Shown here in pieces: positions 1 through 6,881 of a stretch of 14,624 nt of DNA. Location of the stretch: the NCBI GenBank assembly GCA_964468685.1, contig CAYXUH010000037.1, positions 1 through 14,624 on the forward strand. Reading direction: 5' to 3'. How positions within the stretch are numbered: position 1 is the first letter of the stretch; every line of letters begins with the position of its first letter. This DNA comes from UBA6078 sp964468685. GTDB lineage: Bacteria; Desulfobacterota; Syntrophia; Syntrophales; UBA2210. The notes under the pieces are model-generated. The model searched no databases, was not told the origin of the DNA, and saw nothing but the letters and a program-made list of their open reading frames with translations. The position numbers were made by a program, and so were the translations under genes.

Positions 1-182
1 TAAAAGGCGATCTGATCGAACCTCCTCCCGCCTTCTCCCATATGCCGGTCGCAGATCGTGCGGACGGTATCTCCCGTGATCCTGTCGGAGTAATCCCCGG
101 CGGCTATCCGCTCGTTGCAGAAGACGCAGCGGTTAGGACAGCCCTTATGTATCACGAATATGGGAATTATTAATGGTCTCAT
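1..182 (-). CDS. Radical SAM protein, Elp3-like, N-terminal part (runs off the left edge)
   Basis: Only the first 60 codons are in the window; the rest lies beyond position 1. The protein starts MRPLIIPIFVIHKGCPNRC and carries C15-x3-C19-x2-C22, the cysteine triad that holds the [4Fe-4S] cluster of radical SAM enzymes. The 'IPIF...H.GCP.RC.FCN' opening is typical of bacterial Elp3-related radical SAM proteins. That family assignment is from memory of the pattern, since the SAM-binding and C-terminal parts are not visible. The ATG (182-180) overlaps the rnc TGA as ATGA, so translation is probably coupled to rnc. Its place at the end of an operon with two tRNA-modifying enzymes fits a role in RNA modification, but this is inference. 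Confidence 0.8.
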   Translation of the reverse strand, partial: MRPLIIPIFVIHKGCPNRCVFCNERIAAGDYSDRITGDTVRTICDRHMGEGGRRFDQIAF

Positions 183-886
183 GTCTTATCCAGCTTCTCA
201 AGTGTTTTGCGGGCCGCGTCCTGCTCGGCCTCTTTCTTGCTTTTCCCGGTTCCCCGTGTTGAAACAATATCTCCAATGAAGAGCTCTATCTCGAAGATCT
301 TATCATGATCCGGGCCGGATGTGCCTGCAATTCGATAGCGGGGTATTTCCCTGAACTGGCTCTGGCTGGTCTCCTGAAGGAGCGATTTATAGTCCCGATA
401 TACCGGCTTCTGTGCCCATTCATCGACAGGAGACTGAAAAGCCCGCCGTACAAAACCGAGGGCAGGTTTGTACCCCCCGTCGAGGTATATGGCGCCGATG
501 AGGGCCTCAAAGGCATCTCCCAGGATGGAATCCTTGTTTCTCCCCTCGGAGTTTTCCTCCCCCCTGCCCAGGAGCATGAACCCGCCGACCCGGTACTGGC
601 GGGCCAGTGTGGCCAGGGATTGCTCGTTGACCAGAGACGCCCGTGCCTTTGAGAGCTGCCCCTCGCTATATTCCGGGAATTTTTCCATCAGCATGTCGCT
701 TATGCACAACTGCAGGACGGCATCGCCCAGAAATTCCAGTCGTTCGTTGTCTCCCCGCACGAGGTCCGGGTTCTCGTTGGCATAGGACCCGTGTGTGAGC
801 GACAGGTCAAGCAGGTCGACGTCACCGAAGGTATGGCCCAGAACCCCTAACAGCCCCTCGAGTGTCCTGATCCTTTCCTTATCCAT
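179..886 (-). CDS. rnc: Ribonuclease III
   Basis: Cytoplasmic endonuclease that cuts double-stranded RNA, processing rRNA precursors and some mRNAs. It is 235 residues, the usual bacterial length. The RNase III signature NERLEFLGDAV is at 47-57 and a second metal-site block, GDAFEALIGAIYLD, at 123-136. Expected metal ligands E51, D55, D124 and E127 are all present. A double-stranded-RNA-binding domain follows from about 165 to 233, ending in the basic GTGKSKKEAEQDAA helix. The start ATG overlaps the mtaB stop by 8 bases and has an AAGGA ribosome site 9 bases upstream inside mtaB. Nothing is missing, so it should be active. Confidence 0.97.
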   Translation of the reverse strand: MDKERIRTLEGLLGVLGHTFGDVDLLDLSLTHGSYANENPDLVRGDNERLEFLGDAVLQLCISDMLMEKFPEYSEGQLSKARASLVNEQSLATLARQYRVGGFMLLGRGEENSEGRNKDSILGDAFEALIGAIYLDGGYKPALGFVRRAFQSPVDEWAQKPVYRDYKSLLQETSQSQFREIPRYRIAGTSGPDHDKIFEIELFIGDIVSTRGTGKSKKEAEQDAARKTLEKLDKT

Positions 887-2192
887 CCGTTACGATCCTT
901 CCAACAACCTTTTCCTTTATCATGCGATCCCCCGTGACCGTCACGATGTGGTTGGCAAGGGATGGGTCACCTTCGGGGATCAATACCGGCACGTAATTGT
1001 CTGAAAATCCCTTCATCCAGCCGGTCTCCTTGTCTCCGGTTCCCTCCACCAGGACGGAGAGTGTCTTCCCCAAAAACCCGCCGTTGAAAGCTATTCTCTT
1101 CCTGCCTCCTATGCCCCGCAACAGGGCGGCTCGTTCTTTACTGACCGATTTCATAACCTGATCGGGAAGGGAGGAGGCGGTTGTTCCGGGACGCCGAGAA
1201 TAGGGGAAAACATGAAGATACGCAAGCCTTATATTCTCGAGGAACCGAGACGTGTTTTGAAACTCTTCTTCCCCTTCACCCGGAAATCCCGTTATGACAT
1301 CCATTCCGATGGCGATACCGGGGATGGCGGCTTGGAGACGTGTTACCAGATCAGCCACCTGCCCGGTAGTGTAATCTCTCCGCATCAACCCGAGAATCCT
1401 GTCATCCCCGCTCTGTAGTGACAGATGGAGGTGTCGGCACACTATCTTTGACCCCTGCAGGTGATCGATCATCTCGTCCGATATATCCGTCGGATGCATC
1501 GAACTGATCCGCAGTCTCTCGATGTCCGTATCCTCCTCTATCTTCTGTAACAGACCGAGAAGGTCGGTGGGGGAGGGCAGGTCCCGGCCATAGGCACCCA
1601 GGCATATGCCGGTAAGGATGATCTCCCGGTGACCCGCCTGCGCAAGGGTTTGTACCTGCCGTATGACATCTCCTTCGGGGAGGCTCCTGCTCCTGCCCCT
1701 CGCGTACGGTATGATGCAGTAACTGCAGAAGACGTTGCACCCGTCCTGTACCTTCAGATACGCACGGGTCTGCCCGGGAAACCTCGTTACGGGCAGACCC
1801 GAGAAGGTCCTTTTCAGGGATATGTCGCCGACATCAATCCGCTGACCCTCACTGGTAACATCCCGGATAATTTCGGGGAGACTCTCCTTCATCTCCGTCC
1901 CCACGACCATCCGTACCCCGGGAAGCACCGCGAGCTCCTGCGGGGCAATCTGGGCGTAACAGCCGGTTACGATAATCGGTGCGCAGGGGTTTGTCCTGTA
2001 CGCCCGGCGTACCAGCTGCCGGGATTGGAAATCCGTCTTTGCCGTGACCGTACAGGTGTTCACGATATACAGATCGGCCGGAGAGGTGAAGGGGACGACG
2101 GAGATCCCCTGCGCCTCCAGTTTCTCTATAATCCCCGCGGATTCGTAGTGATTCACCTTGCACCCGAGGGTGGTCACGGCAACCTTAAGCAT
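879..2192 (-). CDS. mtaB: tRNA t6A37 methylthiotransferase MtaB
   Basis: Radical SAM methylthiotransferase that converts t6A37 to ms2t6A37 in ANN-decoding tRNAs. At 437 residues it has the normal family length. The N-terminal UPF0004 domain opens with TTLGCKVNHYES and contributes C11, C47 (NTCTVT) and C78 (GCYAQ) for the auxiliary [4Fe-4S] cluster. The radical SAM triad C152-x3-C156-x2-C159 lies in DGCNVFCSYCIIPYARGRSR. A TRAM-type RNA-binding domain occupies roughly 370-435. The TLGCKVN opening favours MtaB over MiaB or RimO. The ATG overlaps the mnmA stop by 8 bases, with an AAGGGGG ribosome site about 7 bases upstream. Confidence 0.95.
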   Translation of the reverse strand: MLKVAVTTLGCKVNHYESAGIIEKLEAQGISVVPFTSPADLYIVNTCTVTAKTDFQSRQLVRRAYRTNPCAPIIVTGCYAQIAPQELAVLPGVRMVVGTEMKESLPEIIRDVTSEGQRIDVGDISLKRTFSGLPVTRFPGQTRAYLKVQDGCNVFCSYCIIPYARGRSRSLPEGDVIRQVQTLAQAGHREIILTGICLGAYGRDLPSPTDLLGLLQKIEEDTDIERLRISSMHPTDISDEMIDHLQGSKIVCRHLHLSLQSGDDRILGLMRRDYTTGQVADLVTRLQAAIPGIAIGMDVITGFPGEGEEEFQNTSRFLENIRLAYLHVFPYSRRPGTTASSLPDQVMKSVSKERAALLRGIGGRKRIAFNGGFLGKTLSVLVEGTGDKETGWMKGFSDNYVPVLIPEGDPSLANHIVTVTGDRMIKEKVVGRIVTDG

Positions 2193-3231
2193 CGTGCAGC
2201 CCCCTTTCGATCCATCCTCCGCCCAGGAGACGGTCTCCCTGGAAAAAGACCGCTGCTTGTCCAGGGGCCACCCCGACTTGTCGGGGCGTCATGAACCTGA
2301 CGTGTACCTGCCCTCCGGGCAGGGGGGTGATCTCAGAGTTGACACCTCGGTGGCGGTACCGTATGTATGCTCGTGCATGAAACGTATCGCCGTCGGCGGG
2401 TTTGTTAGATATCCAGGAACAATTGCCTGCGACGAGACCGCAGACAAACTGGTCCTCCTTCCTCCCTACAATCACTTCATCCCTTTCGGTGTTTATTTCC
2501 AGAACATAGTAGGGTCTCCGGGAGGCTATATTAAGCCCCTTTCGCTGTCCTATGGTCACCGTGTGGGTCCCCCGGTGTTTCCCCACAACGTTCCCCTCAC
2601 TGTCCACGATGTTGCCGGGCCGGGGAAGGATGACCGGATACGTCTCAAGAAAGGTCCGGTAGTTGTCATCAGGTATAAAGCAGATCTCCTGACTTTCCTT
2701 CCGTGGAGGCAGGCCAAGCCCCAGCGCCATATCCTGTATCTCTTTCTTTGTCTTATCACCGTTGGGGAATATCAGGTGCCCCAGCTCCTCCTGCCCCAAC
2801 TGAAAGAGGAAATATGACTGATCCTTTCCCCTGTCGATGCCCTTGAAGAGCCCGAGATCTCCTCCGCTGTCTGCAATGCGGGCATAATGGCCGGTCGCGA
2901 TGGAGTCCAGCCCCCTTGTCTGCGCCTCTTCCAGGAGATATCTGAATTTTATCTTCTTGTTGCACACAATGCACGGGTTTGGGGTCCTCCCCGCCAGATA
3001 CTCCCCGGCGAAATAATCCACGACATCTTTTCTGAAAGACGATGCGGCGTCCAGTGTGTGGAGCGGAAACCCCAGGCGCTCGGCAACCGCTGCCGCCTCC
3101 CCCTCGCTCCCCGCGGGGAACCCGTTTTGCAGGTACAGCCCTTCAACGTGGTATCCCCTCTCTTTCAGGAACACCGCGGCCACTGCGCTGTCAACGCCGC
3201 CACTTATGCCGACAAGTACGCTTTTCCCCAC
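2185..3231 (-). CDS. mnmA: tRNA-specific 2-thiouridylase MnmA
   Basis: ATP-dependent thiolase that makes 2-thiouridine at wobble U34 of Lys, Glu and Gln tRNAs, taking sulfur from a persulfide relay. At 348 residues it is close to the usual 350-370. The PP-loop SGGVDS is at 10-15. The two catalytic cysteines are C87 in TPNPCIVCN and C184 in ESQEICFIPDD. GHYAR at 114-118 and the C-terminal beta-barrel region are also present. The start is a GTG (3231-3229): it gives the conserved MGKSVLVGISGG opening and has AGAGGAA about 9 bases upstream, whereas an upstream ATG is out of frame. It is the first gene of the minus-strand operon, so the promoter should lie in 3232-3310; I see no convincing -35/-10 pair. 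Confidence 0.96.
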   Translation of the reverse strand: MGKSVLVGISGGVDSAVAAVFLKERGYHVEGLYLQNGFPAGSEGEAAAVAERLGFPLHTLDAASSFRKDVVDYFAGEYLAGRTPNPCIVCNKKIKFRYLLEEAQTRGLDSIATGHYARIADSGGDLGLFKGIDRGKDQSYFLFQLGQEELGHLIFPNGDKTKKEIQDMALGLGLPPRKESQEICFIPDDNYRTFLETYPVILPRPGNIVDSEGNVVGKHRGTHTVTIGQRKGLNIASRRPYYVLEINTERDEVIVGRKEDQFVCGLVAGNCSWISNKPADGDTFHARAYIRYRHRGVNSEITPLPGGQVHVRFMTPRQVGVAPGQAAVFFQGDRLLGGGWIERGLHDA

Positions 3232-3459
3232 ACCCGTAAATTCCTCTCAAACATATGAAGTCACTATTATTTTTATGAAGGGGGGTACGATATCCTATTT
3301 AATGCGCAATTTCAAGTTCAAGCAGGGCAAATATACCTTAAAGGAGCTCACCCTCCTAAACTTTATTACAAATCTCCGGAGGGCGGGGGATAATGGTTGA
3401 ATCATGAGCGAGTTTGAGGTAGACAGTCAGGCAGTATTACTGCTCCAAAAAGGGGGGAG
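3232..3459. other. Divergent spacer with ATGA-linked micro-ORFs
   Basis: This 228-base spacer separates mnmA (minus) from the hydrolase (plus). On the plus strand a GGAGG (3378-3382) sits 10 bases before ATG 3393, which encodes only MVES. Its TGA (3405-3407) overlaps ATG 3404 of a 19-residue ORF, MSEFEVDSQAVLLLQKGGR. The TGA of that ORF (3461-3463) overlaps the hydrolase ATG at 3460. Both junctions read ATGA. A further 41-codon ORF (3275-3400, opening MKGGTISYLMRNFKF) has no recognised relative. Any of these could be a leader for translational coupling, or chance. An 8-base palindrome (CTCCGGAG, 3374-3381) is present. No terminator or clear promoter was found. Confidence 0.35.
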
Positions 3460-4326
3460 ATGACCTATACGCAGTGTACCGACCCGGATGTCAAGGTGGA
3501 AGAAGACCATGTCGTAACTTCCGATGGTGTTACTCTCAGGGTGATCGATTTTGTGCCTCCCTGTGACGCCCCCGAAAGACCGATGGTTGTCTTCGTTGCC
3601 GGCTGGATCTCACTGATAGATGGCTGGGAGCGGGTGTTACGAAGGCTTACACCCCGCTACCGGACCCTGTATGTGGAGACGAGGGAAAAGGCCAGCGCCG
3701 GGCTTCCCCGGCGTCCCGCGCGTGTGGACTTTTCTATGCCCTGTATGAGCCGTGATATCGGTGAAATCCTTGATAGGAAGGTCGGACCTGAGAAGGGGTT
3801 CTGCCTCGCGGGGAGTTCACTGGGGGCGACCGTTATCCTGAACTACCTGAGCGGTGCCAAGAGGCAGCCGGAGTGCGCTATTCTGATAGCGCCTATATGC
3901 GAACTCATATATCCCTTCTGGCTCCCCTTGCTGCTCAGACCGGTGCCCCCCTCGCTGTACACGCTGATCAAGCCGTTTTTGAAATGGTATCTGCGTAACA
4001 TCAGGCTGGATAAGCACAAAGAGCCGGAACAGGTTAAGAAATACGAGGGGACGCTTGATGCCGCCGACCCGGGGAGGCTCAAGGCGAACGCATTCGCGAT
4101 AAAGAATTACAGCCTCTGGGGAAAACTGCCGGACATCACCTCTCCGGTGCTGATCGTCGGCGCGAAGAGCGATACGCTGCACGGCCTGGATGTTATAGAC
4201 AGGATGGCCCGCCTCATCCCTGATGTGGATACCGAGATGATGTCCAGTAACAAAGAGACGCACAGCGAGAAGATGGGAGATCTGATTGCTGATCGTATAA
4301 CCAGACTACACGATATGAAAGGGTAA
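3460..4326 (+). CDS. Alpha/beta-hydrolase, substrate unknown
   Basis: A 288-residue cytoplasmic alpha/beta-hydrolase with no signal peptide. The oxyanion region is near VVFVAGW (43-49). The nucleophile elbow GSSLG (118-122) places the serine at S120. The acid is probably D238 in GAKSDTLHG and the histidine H268 in ETHSE, so the triad looks complete. A hydrophobic lid-like stretch (about 145-180, PFWLPLLLRPVPPS) lies where lipid-active relatives carry a cap, which suggests but does not show a hydrophobic acyl substrate. The ATG overlaps the stop of a 19-codon upstream ORF (ATGA). Its own purine-rich AAAAAGGGGGGAG runs straight into the start codon, so coupling may help initiation. The next gene follows after 3 bases, indicating an operon. 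Exact function is not recognised. Confidence 0.88.
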   Translation: MTYTQCTDPDVKVEEDHVVTSDGVTLRVIDFVPPCDAPERPMVVFVAGWISLIDGWERVLRRLTPRYRTLYVETREKASAGLPRRPARVDFSMPCMSRDIGEILDRKVGPEKGFCLAGSSLGATVILNYLSGAKRQPECAILIAPICELIYPFWLPLLLRPVPPSLYTLIKPFLKWYLRNIRLDKHKEPEQVKKYEGTLDAADPGRLKANAFAIKNYSLWGKLPDITSPVLIVGAKSDTLHGLDVIDRMARLIPDVDTEMMSSNKETHSEKMGDLIADRITRLHDMKG

Positions 4327-4329
4327 TAT

Positions 4330-4617
4330 ATGGCTTCGGATGTAAATGAAATTACGGTGACGTATGAAGAAGACGGTATCATCATAGTCAAGGAACTGGA
4401 CAAAGAAATCCTGTCAAAGGGTGCATGGGCGACGATTATATTCAAATACCAGGACTGGAACCGCGCAAAGAGTGAATACGGGCCGCCGCGTTTTACGATT
4501 CGTCGGTACCGAAAGATGAGTGGTGAATACCGCCAGCAGAGCAAATTCAATATATCGAGCGCAGATCAGGCGTTGAAGATTATAGGTGCACTTCAAAAGT
4601 GGGTTGATGTCCCGTAG
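4330..4617 (+). CDS. Small conserved protein, possible PC4/YdbC-like nucleic-acid-binding fold
   Basis: A 95-residue soluble protein, three bases after the hydrolase stop and preceded by AAAGGG. I recognise it as a type of short conserved protein seen in deltaproteobacteria, without an assigned function. The sequence suggests strands at about 7-22 (EITVTYEEDGIIIV), 32-41 (AWATIIFKYQ) and 54-62 (RFTIRRYRK), a strand ending in KFNIS (72-76), and then one helix (77-92). This beta-rich layout with an 'IRRY' strand and a C-terminal helix resembles the PC4/YdbC ssDNA-binding fold. That is structural inference only. The central region is basic (R54, R58, R59, R61, K62, R68), which fits nucleic-acid binding. 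It could instead be a partner of the hydrolase. Confidence 0.85.
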   Translation: MASDVNEITVTYEEDGIIIVKELDKEILSKGAWATIIFKYQDWNRAKSEYGPPRFTIRRYRKMSGEYRQQSKFNISSADQALKIIGALQKWVDVP

Positions 4618-4647
4618 GGGAAGTATTTGAGAAAGTTATCACATTTC

Positions 4648-4653
4648 AGGAGG
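4648..4653 (+). promoter_or_regulatory. Strong Shine-Dalgarno that fixes a GTG start
   Basis: AGGAGG, a full match to the anti-Shine-Dalgarno core, lies 8 bases before GTG 4662. This decides the GTG as start of the small membrane protein. The only nearby ATG (4667) is in another frame. Confidence 0.85.
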
Positions 4654-4661
4654 TTATAACC

Positions 4662-4988
4662 GTGGATGATTTTATCAATTATCTGTCGGCCCATCCGGTA
4701 GCGCTTGTTATCATTGCTGCCGCCGCGCTTCTGCTTATCTACTTCGTCTTCAAGAAAATGCTGAAACTGGTCCTGATAGCCGGTCTTGTGATCATCGTTG
4801 TTGGACTTTTCGCCCTTTACGGATACTATCATTACAGCGGTGAGCCCGAGAAATTTCCTCAGACGGTACGTGAGGTAGTCGAAAAGATCGGGGATCAGCG
4901 CGAGCGGGTTGTCGAGGCGGGAAAGGACGTGATAGAGAAGGTGGGGGAGTCGATTAAAGAGAAGAGGCGTCCTTTGAAAGACGAGTAG
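4662..4988 (+). CDS. Small two-TM membrane protein with charged C-terminal helix
   Basis: A 108-residue protein starting at a GTG with a near-perfect ribosome site. Residues 13-30 and 35-55 are two strongly hydrophobic segments separated by KKMLK, so both ends probably face the same side of the inner membrane; the lysine-rich turn suggests that turn is cytoplasmic. Residues 61-105 are highly charged with regularly spaced valines and isoleucines (TVREVVEKIGDQRERVVEAG), predicting an amphipathic or coiled-coil helix. I do not recognise a family. It lies 44 bases after the 95-residue protein on the same strand and is probably the last gene of that operon. A scaffolding or membrane-anchoring role is possible but not shown. 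Confidence 0.85.
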   Translation: MDDFINYLSAHPVALVIIAAAALLLIYFVFKKMLKLVLIAGLVIIVVGLFALYGYYHYSGEPEKFPQTVREVVEKIGDQRERVVEAGKDVIEKVGESIKEKRRPLKDE

Positions 4989-5149
4989 GAGACATGCCCC
5001 GGGATGCCCCCAGTGTAAAGCCACAGACCGCACGAAAAGGCGCAGAGGGGAGAGAACCAGTTCAGCTCAAGCCCATCGTGAGGCTTCGGGAAAAACTTCC
5101 ACGGTACGAAAGGGATCACGGACAGAACCCCGGAAGCGATGCACGTGAA

Positions 5150-6673
5150 TCAGTCCGCTCCTGCGTAATCTTTTTTGATCTGTTCCCGATCTATCGTGCC
5201 GTCACCGGCCTTTGGCAGGTCCTCAACAAAAAGGACGTGTTTGGGTTTTTTATACCGGGCGATCTTTGATGCCACGAAGTCGATCAATTCCTCGGCTCTC
5301 ATGGCACAGCCGCTTTTAAGAACGCAGATCGCCTTGACGGCTTCTCCCCACTCCGGATCGGGAACCCCGATGACACAGACCTCCCTGATTGATCCGTGAC
5401 TGAGAATGGCCTTTTCAACTTCCACGGGATAGACGTTCTCGCCGCCGGGTTTTATGAGTTCCTTTTCAGGCTTCCGGCCGACATACCACAGGAAACCATC
5501 CTCGTCGATACGCCCTATGTCTCCCGTGTGGTGCCACCCGTTTCTAAAGGCGTATGCCGTCTCTTCCTCCAGATTCCAGTAACCCTGAAACACGGCGGGA
5601 GAGCGGACACAGATCTCTCCCGGTGCCCCCGGTGACATCTCATTATCAAGATCGTCAAACAGTGCGACTCGTGTCTGGATCACCGGCGGCCCGATACTGC
5701 CTGGCTTCTCCATGAAATCGCATCCCGAAACAGGCATCGCCTCGGTTTGACCAAAGAGACTGTAAAATACGGCATGAGGATTATTTTTCAAGAAGCGGTC
5801 GATGGTCTCCGGGCTATCCATACCGCCGACACCTCTCAAACTTGACAGATCACAGGACCCTTTTTCTTGTGCGTCCATAATCGATGCGAGAATCGGGGGA
5901 AAGGTTCCAAAAAATGTGCCCCTCTCCTTCTCTATAAGATTGAGAACGAGCAGGGGATCGAAGTGGTCGAGAATCACGTTTTTGCCCCCCTGATGCATCG
6001 TCGCCATCGTCATCGAGAAGCCGCCGATATGAAACAGGGGGAGTATGCATATGTGACAGTCCCGCCTGTCCAGGCTCACCAGATGGACAAGCTGAAGACC
6101 GGTTGCAACCATGTTTGACTGACTCAGGAGACACCCTCTCGGATTTCCCCCAACGGCGGCGGTATAGATGATCATATAGGGGGTATCACCGGGGGTGATA
6201 AATTCTTGTTCGGGCCCCTCCTGCAGGCAGAGATTCTCAAAGGGGATATAGCCCTCTTGCTCAACGTCAGGACTGAAGATATAGCGTTTTCGAATTGATT
6301 CCGTTTTGAGTGATGCTCTTGCGCTCAGGTCCTGAAATTCTTTACTGATAAACAGGTGTGTTGGGTTGCAATCGTTCAGCATGTACGCAAGCTCTTCCGC
6401 GTTGAGTCTCCAATTGAGAGGAACCACGATAGCCCCGATTTTTGCAGCAGCTCCGCACAGGACCATAAATTGATCACAGTTGCCTGATATGATCGCGATC
6501 CGGTGACCCCTTCCAATCCCTTCGGCGATGAGGCCGGCGGCATACTGGTCGCACTGTCTTTGATAGGCCGGGAAGGTGGTGCGATTATCACCAAAGACAA
6601 GCACGTCCCTTTCGGGATACAGAAGAGCATTTCGAGCTATCATATCGTATATCGTAAAATAGTGCTGATTCAT
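5150..6673 (-). CDS. Acyl-CoA synthetase-like AMP-binding protein with altered core motifs
   Basis: ANL-superfamily protein, 507 residues from the chosen ATG. Relatives activate carboxylic acids to acyl-AMP and then acyl-CoA. Using that numbering, the A5 motif YSLFGQTEA (304-312), TGD (383-385) and the A8 hinge with GGENVYPVEVE are intact. Two motifs depart from the norm. The A3 phosphate loop, usually YTSGTTGxPKG, reads YTAAVGGNPRG (170-180). The A10 motif, usually PKTxxGKIxR, reads PKAGDGTIDR (487-496), with T493 where the adenylation lysine should be. It may be a specialised subgroup with altered chemistry, or one that does only the thioester half-reaction. I choose ATG 6673 over GTG 6679 because GAGGTG is spaced 5-7 bases from the ATG but overlaps the GTG. 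Confidence 0.9.
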   Translation of the reverse strand: MNQHYFTIYDMIARNALLYPERDVLVFGDNRTTFPAYQRQCDQYAAGLIAEGIGRGHRIAIISGNCDQFMVLCGAAAKIGAIVVPLNWRLNAEELAYMLNDCNPTHLFISKEFQDLSARASLKTESIRKRYIFSPDVEQEGYIPFENLCLQEGPEQEFITPGDTPYMIIYTAAVGGNPRGCLLSQSNMVATGLQLVHLVSLDRRDCHICILPLFHIGGFSMTMATMHQGGKNVILDHFDPLLVLNLIEKERGTFFGTFPPILASIMDAQEKGSCDLSSLRGVGGMDSPETIDRFLKNNPHAVFYSLFGQTEAMPVSGCDFMEKPGSIGPPVIQTRVALFDDLDNEMSPGAPGEICVRSPAVFQGYWNLEEETAYAFRNGWHHTGDIGRIDEDGFLWYVGRKPEKELIKPGGENVYPVEVEKAILSHGSIREVCVIGVPDPEWGEAVKAICVLKSGCAMRAEELIDFVASKIARYKKPKHVLFVEDLPKAGDGTIDREQIKKDYAGAD

Positions 6674-6678
6674 TATCA

Positions 6679-6684
6679 CACCTC
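6679..6684 (-). promoter_or_regulatory. Ribosome binding site deciding the synthetase start
   Basis: On the minus strand GAGGTG (6684-6679) precedes ATG 6673 by 5 bases (7 from GAGG). It overlaps the alternative GTG at 6679, so it supports the shorter 507-residue product. Confidence 0.7.
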
Positions 6685-6761
6685 GCGCGGGGTTCTTAAC
6701 TGCTAAAAAACGTGCTCTCTATCCACCCAGGCATACTTTGCTGAAAAGCGTTTCGGTTTGT

Positions 6762-6839
6762 CTACATTTTTGAAGATGCAAACCCACCGTCTATCGGAAA
6801 GACCGATTCCGTGATGTAACTTGACGCCGGGGAGAAACA
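6762..6839 (-). pseudogene. C-terminal relic of a short-chain dehydrogenase/reductase
   Basis: One minus-strand frame reads CFSPASSYITESVFPIDGG followed by FASSKM and a TAG stop (6764-6762). This is the classic end of FabG-type SDR proteins, 'SxxSSYITGxxxPVDGG'. Further upstream the frame hits a stop (TAG) within about 20 bases, and no SDR core is present, because the ferredoxin gene ends at 6882. The triplets CTG TTT CTC just upstream, in another frame, could be the leftover 'LFL' that normally precedes this motif, pointing to a small frame-shifting deletion. What remains is about 25 codons, with no start and no Rossmann or catalytic motif. It lies directly upstream of the acyl-CoA synthetase on the same strand, so an SDR gene was probably once in that operon. 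Confidence 0.75.
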
Positions 6840-6881
6840 GGGATGTATTATCTATAACCTTTCGACAAATAAGAGGTATAG

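Noticed and set aside
1629..2294. Plus-strand 221-codon frame inside mtaB
   Set aside because: It is antisense to a clear MtaB coding region with all expected motifs.
3341..3358. AGGAG/CTCCT hairpin in the mnmA-hydrolase spacer as a terminator
   Set aside because: Only five pairs and no T-tract on either strand, and it lies between divergent genes where a terminator is not expected.
4994..5269. Plus-strand 91-codon frame after the small membrane protein
   Set aside because: Its AGGAG is only 2 bases from the ATG, half of it is antisense to the acyl-CoA synthetase, and the composition does not look like a conserved protein.
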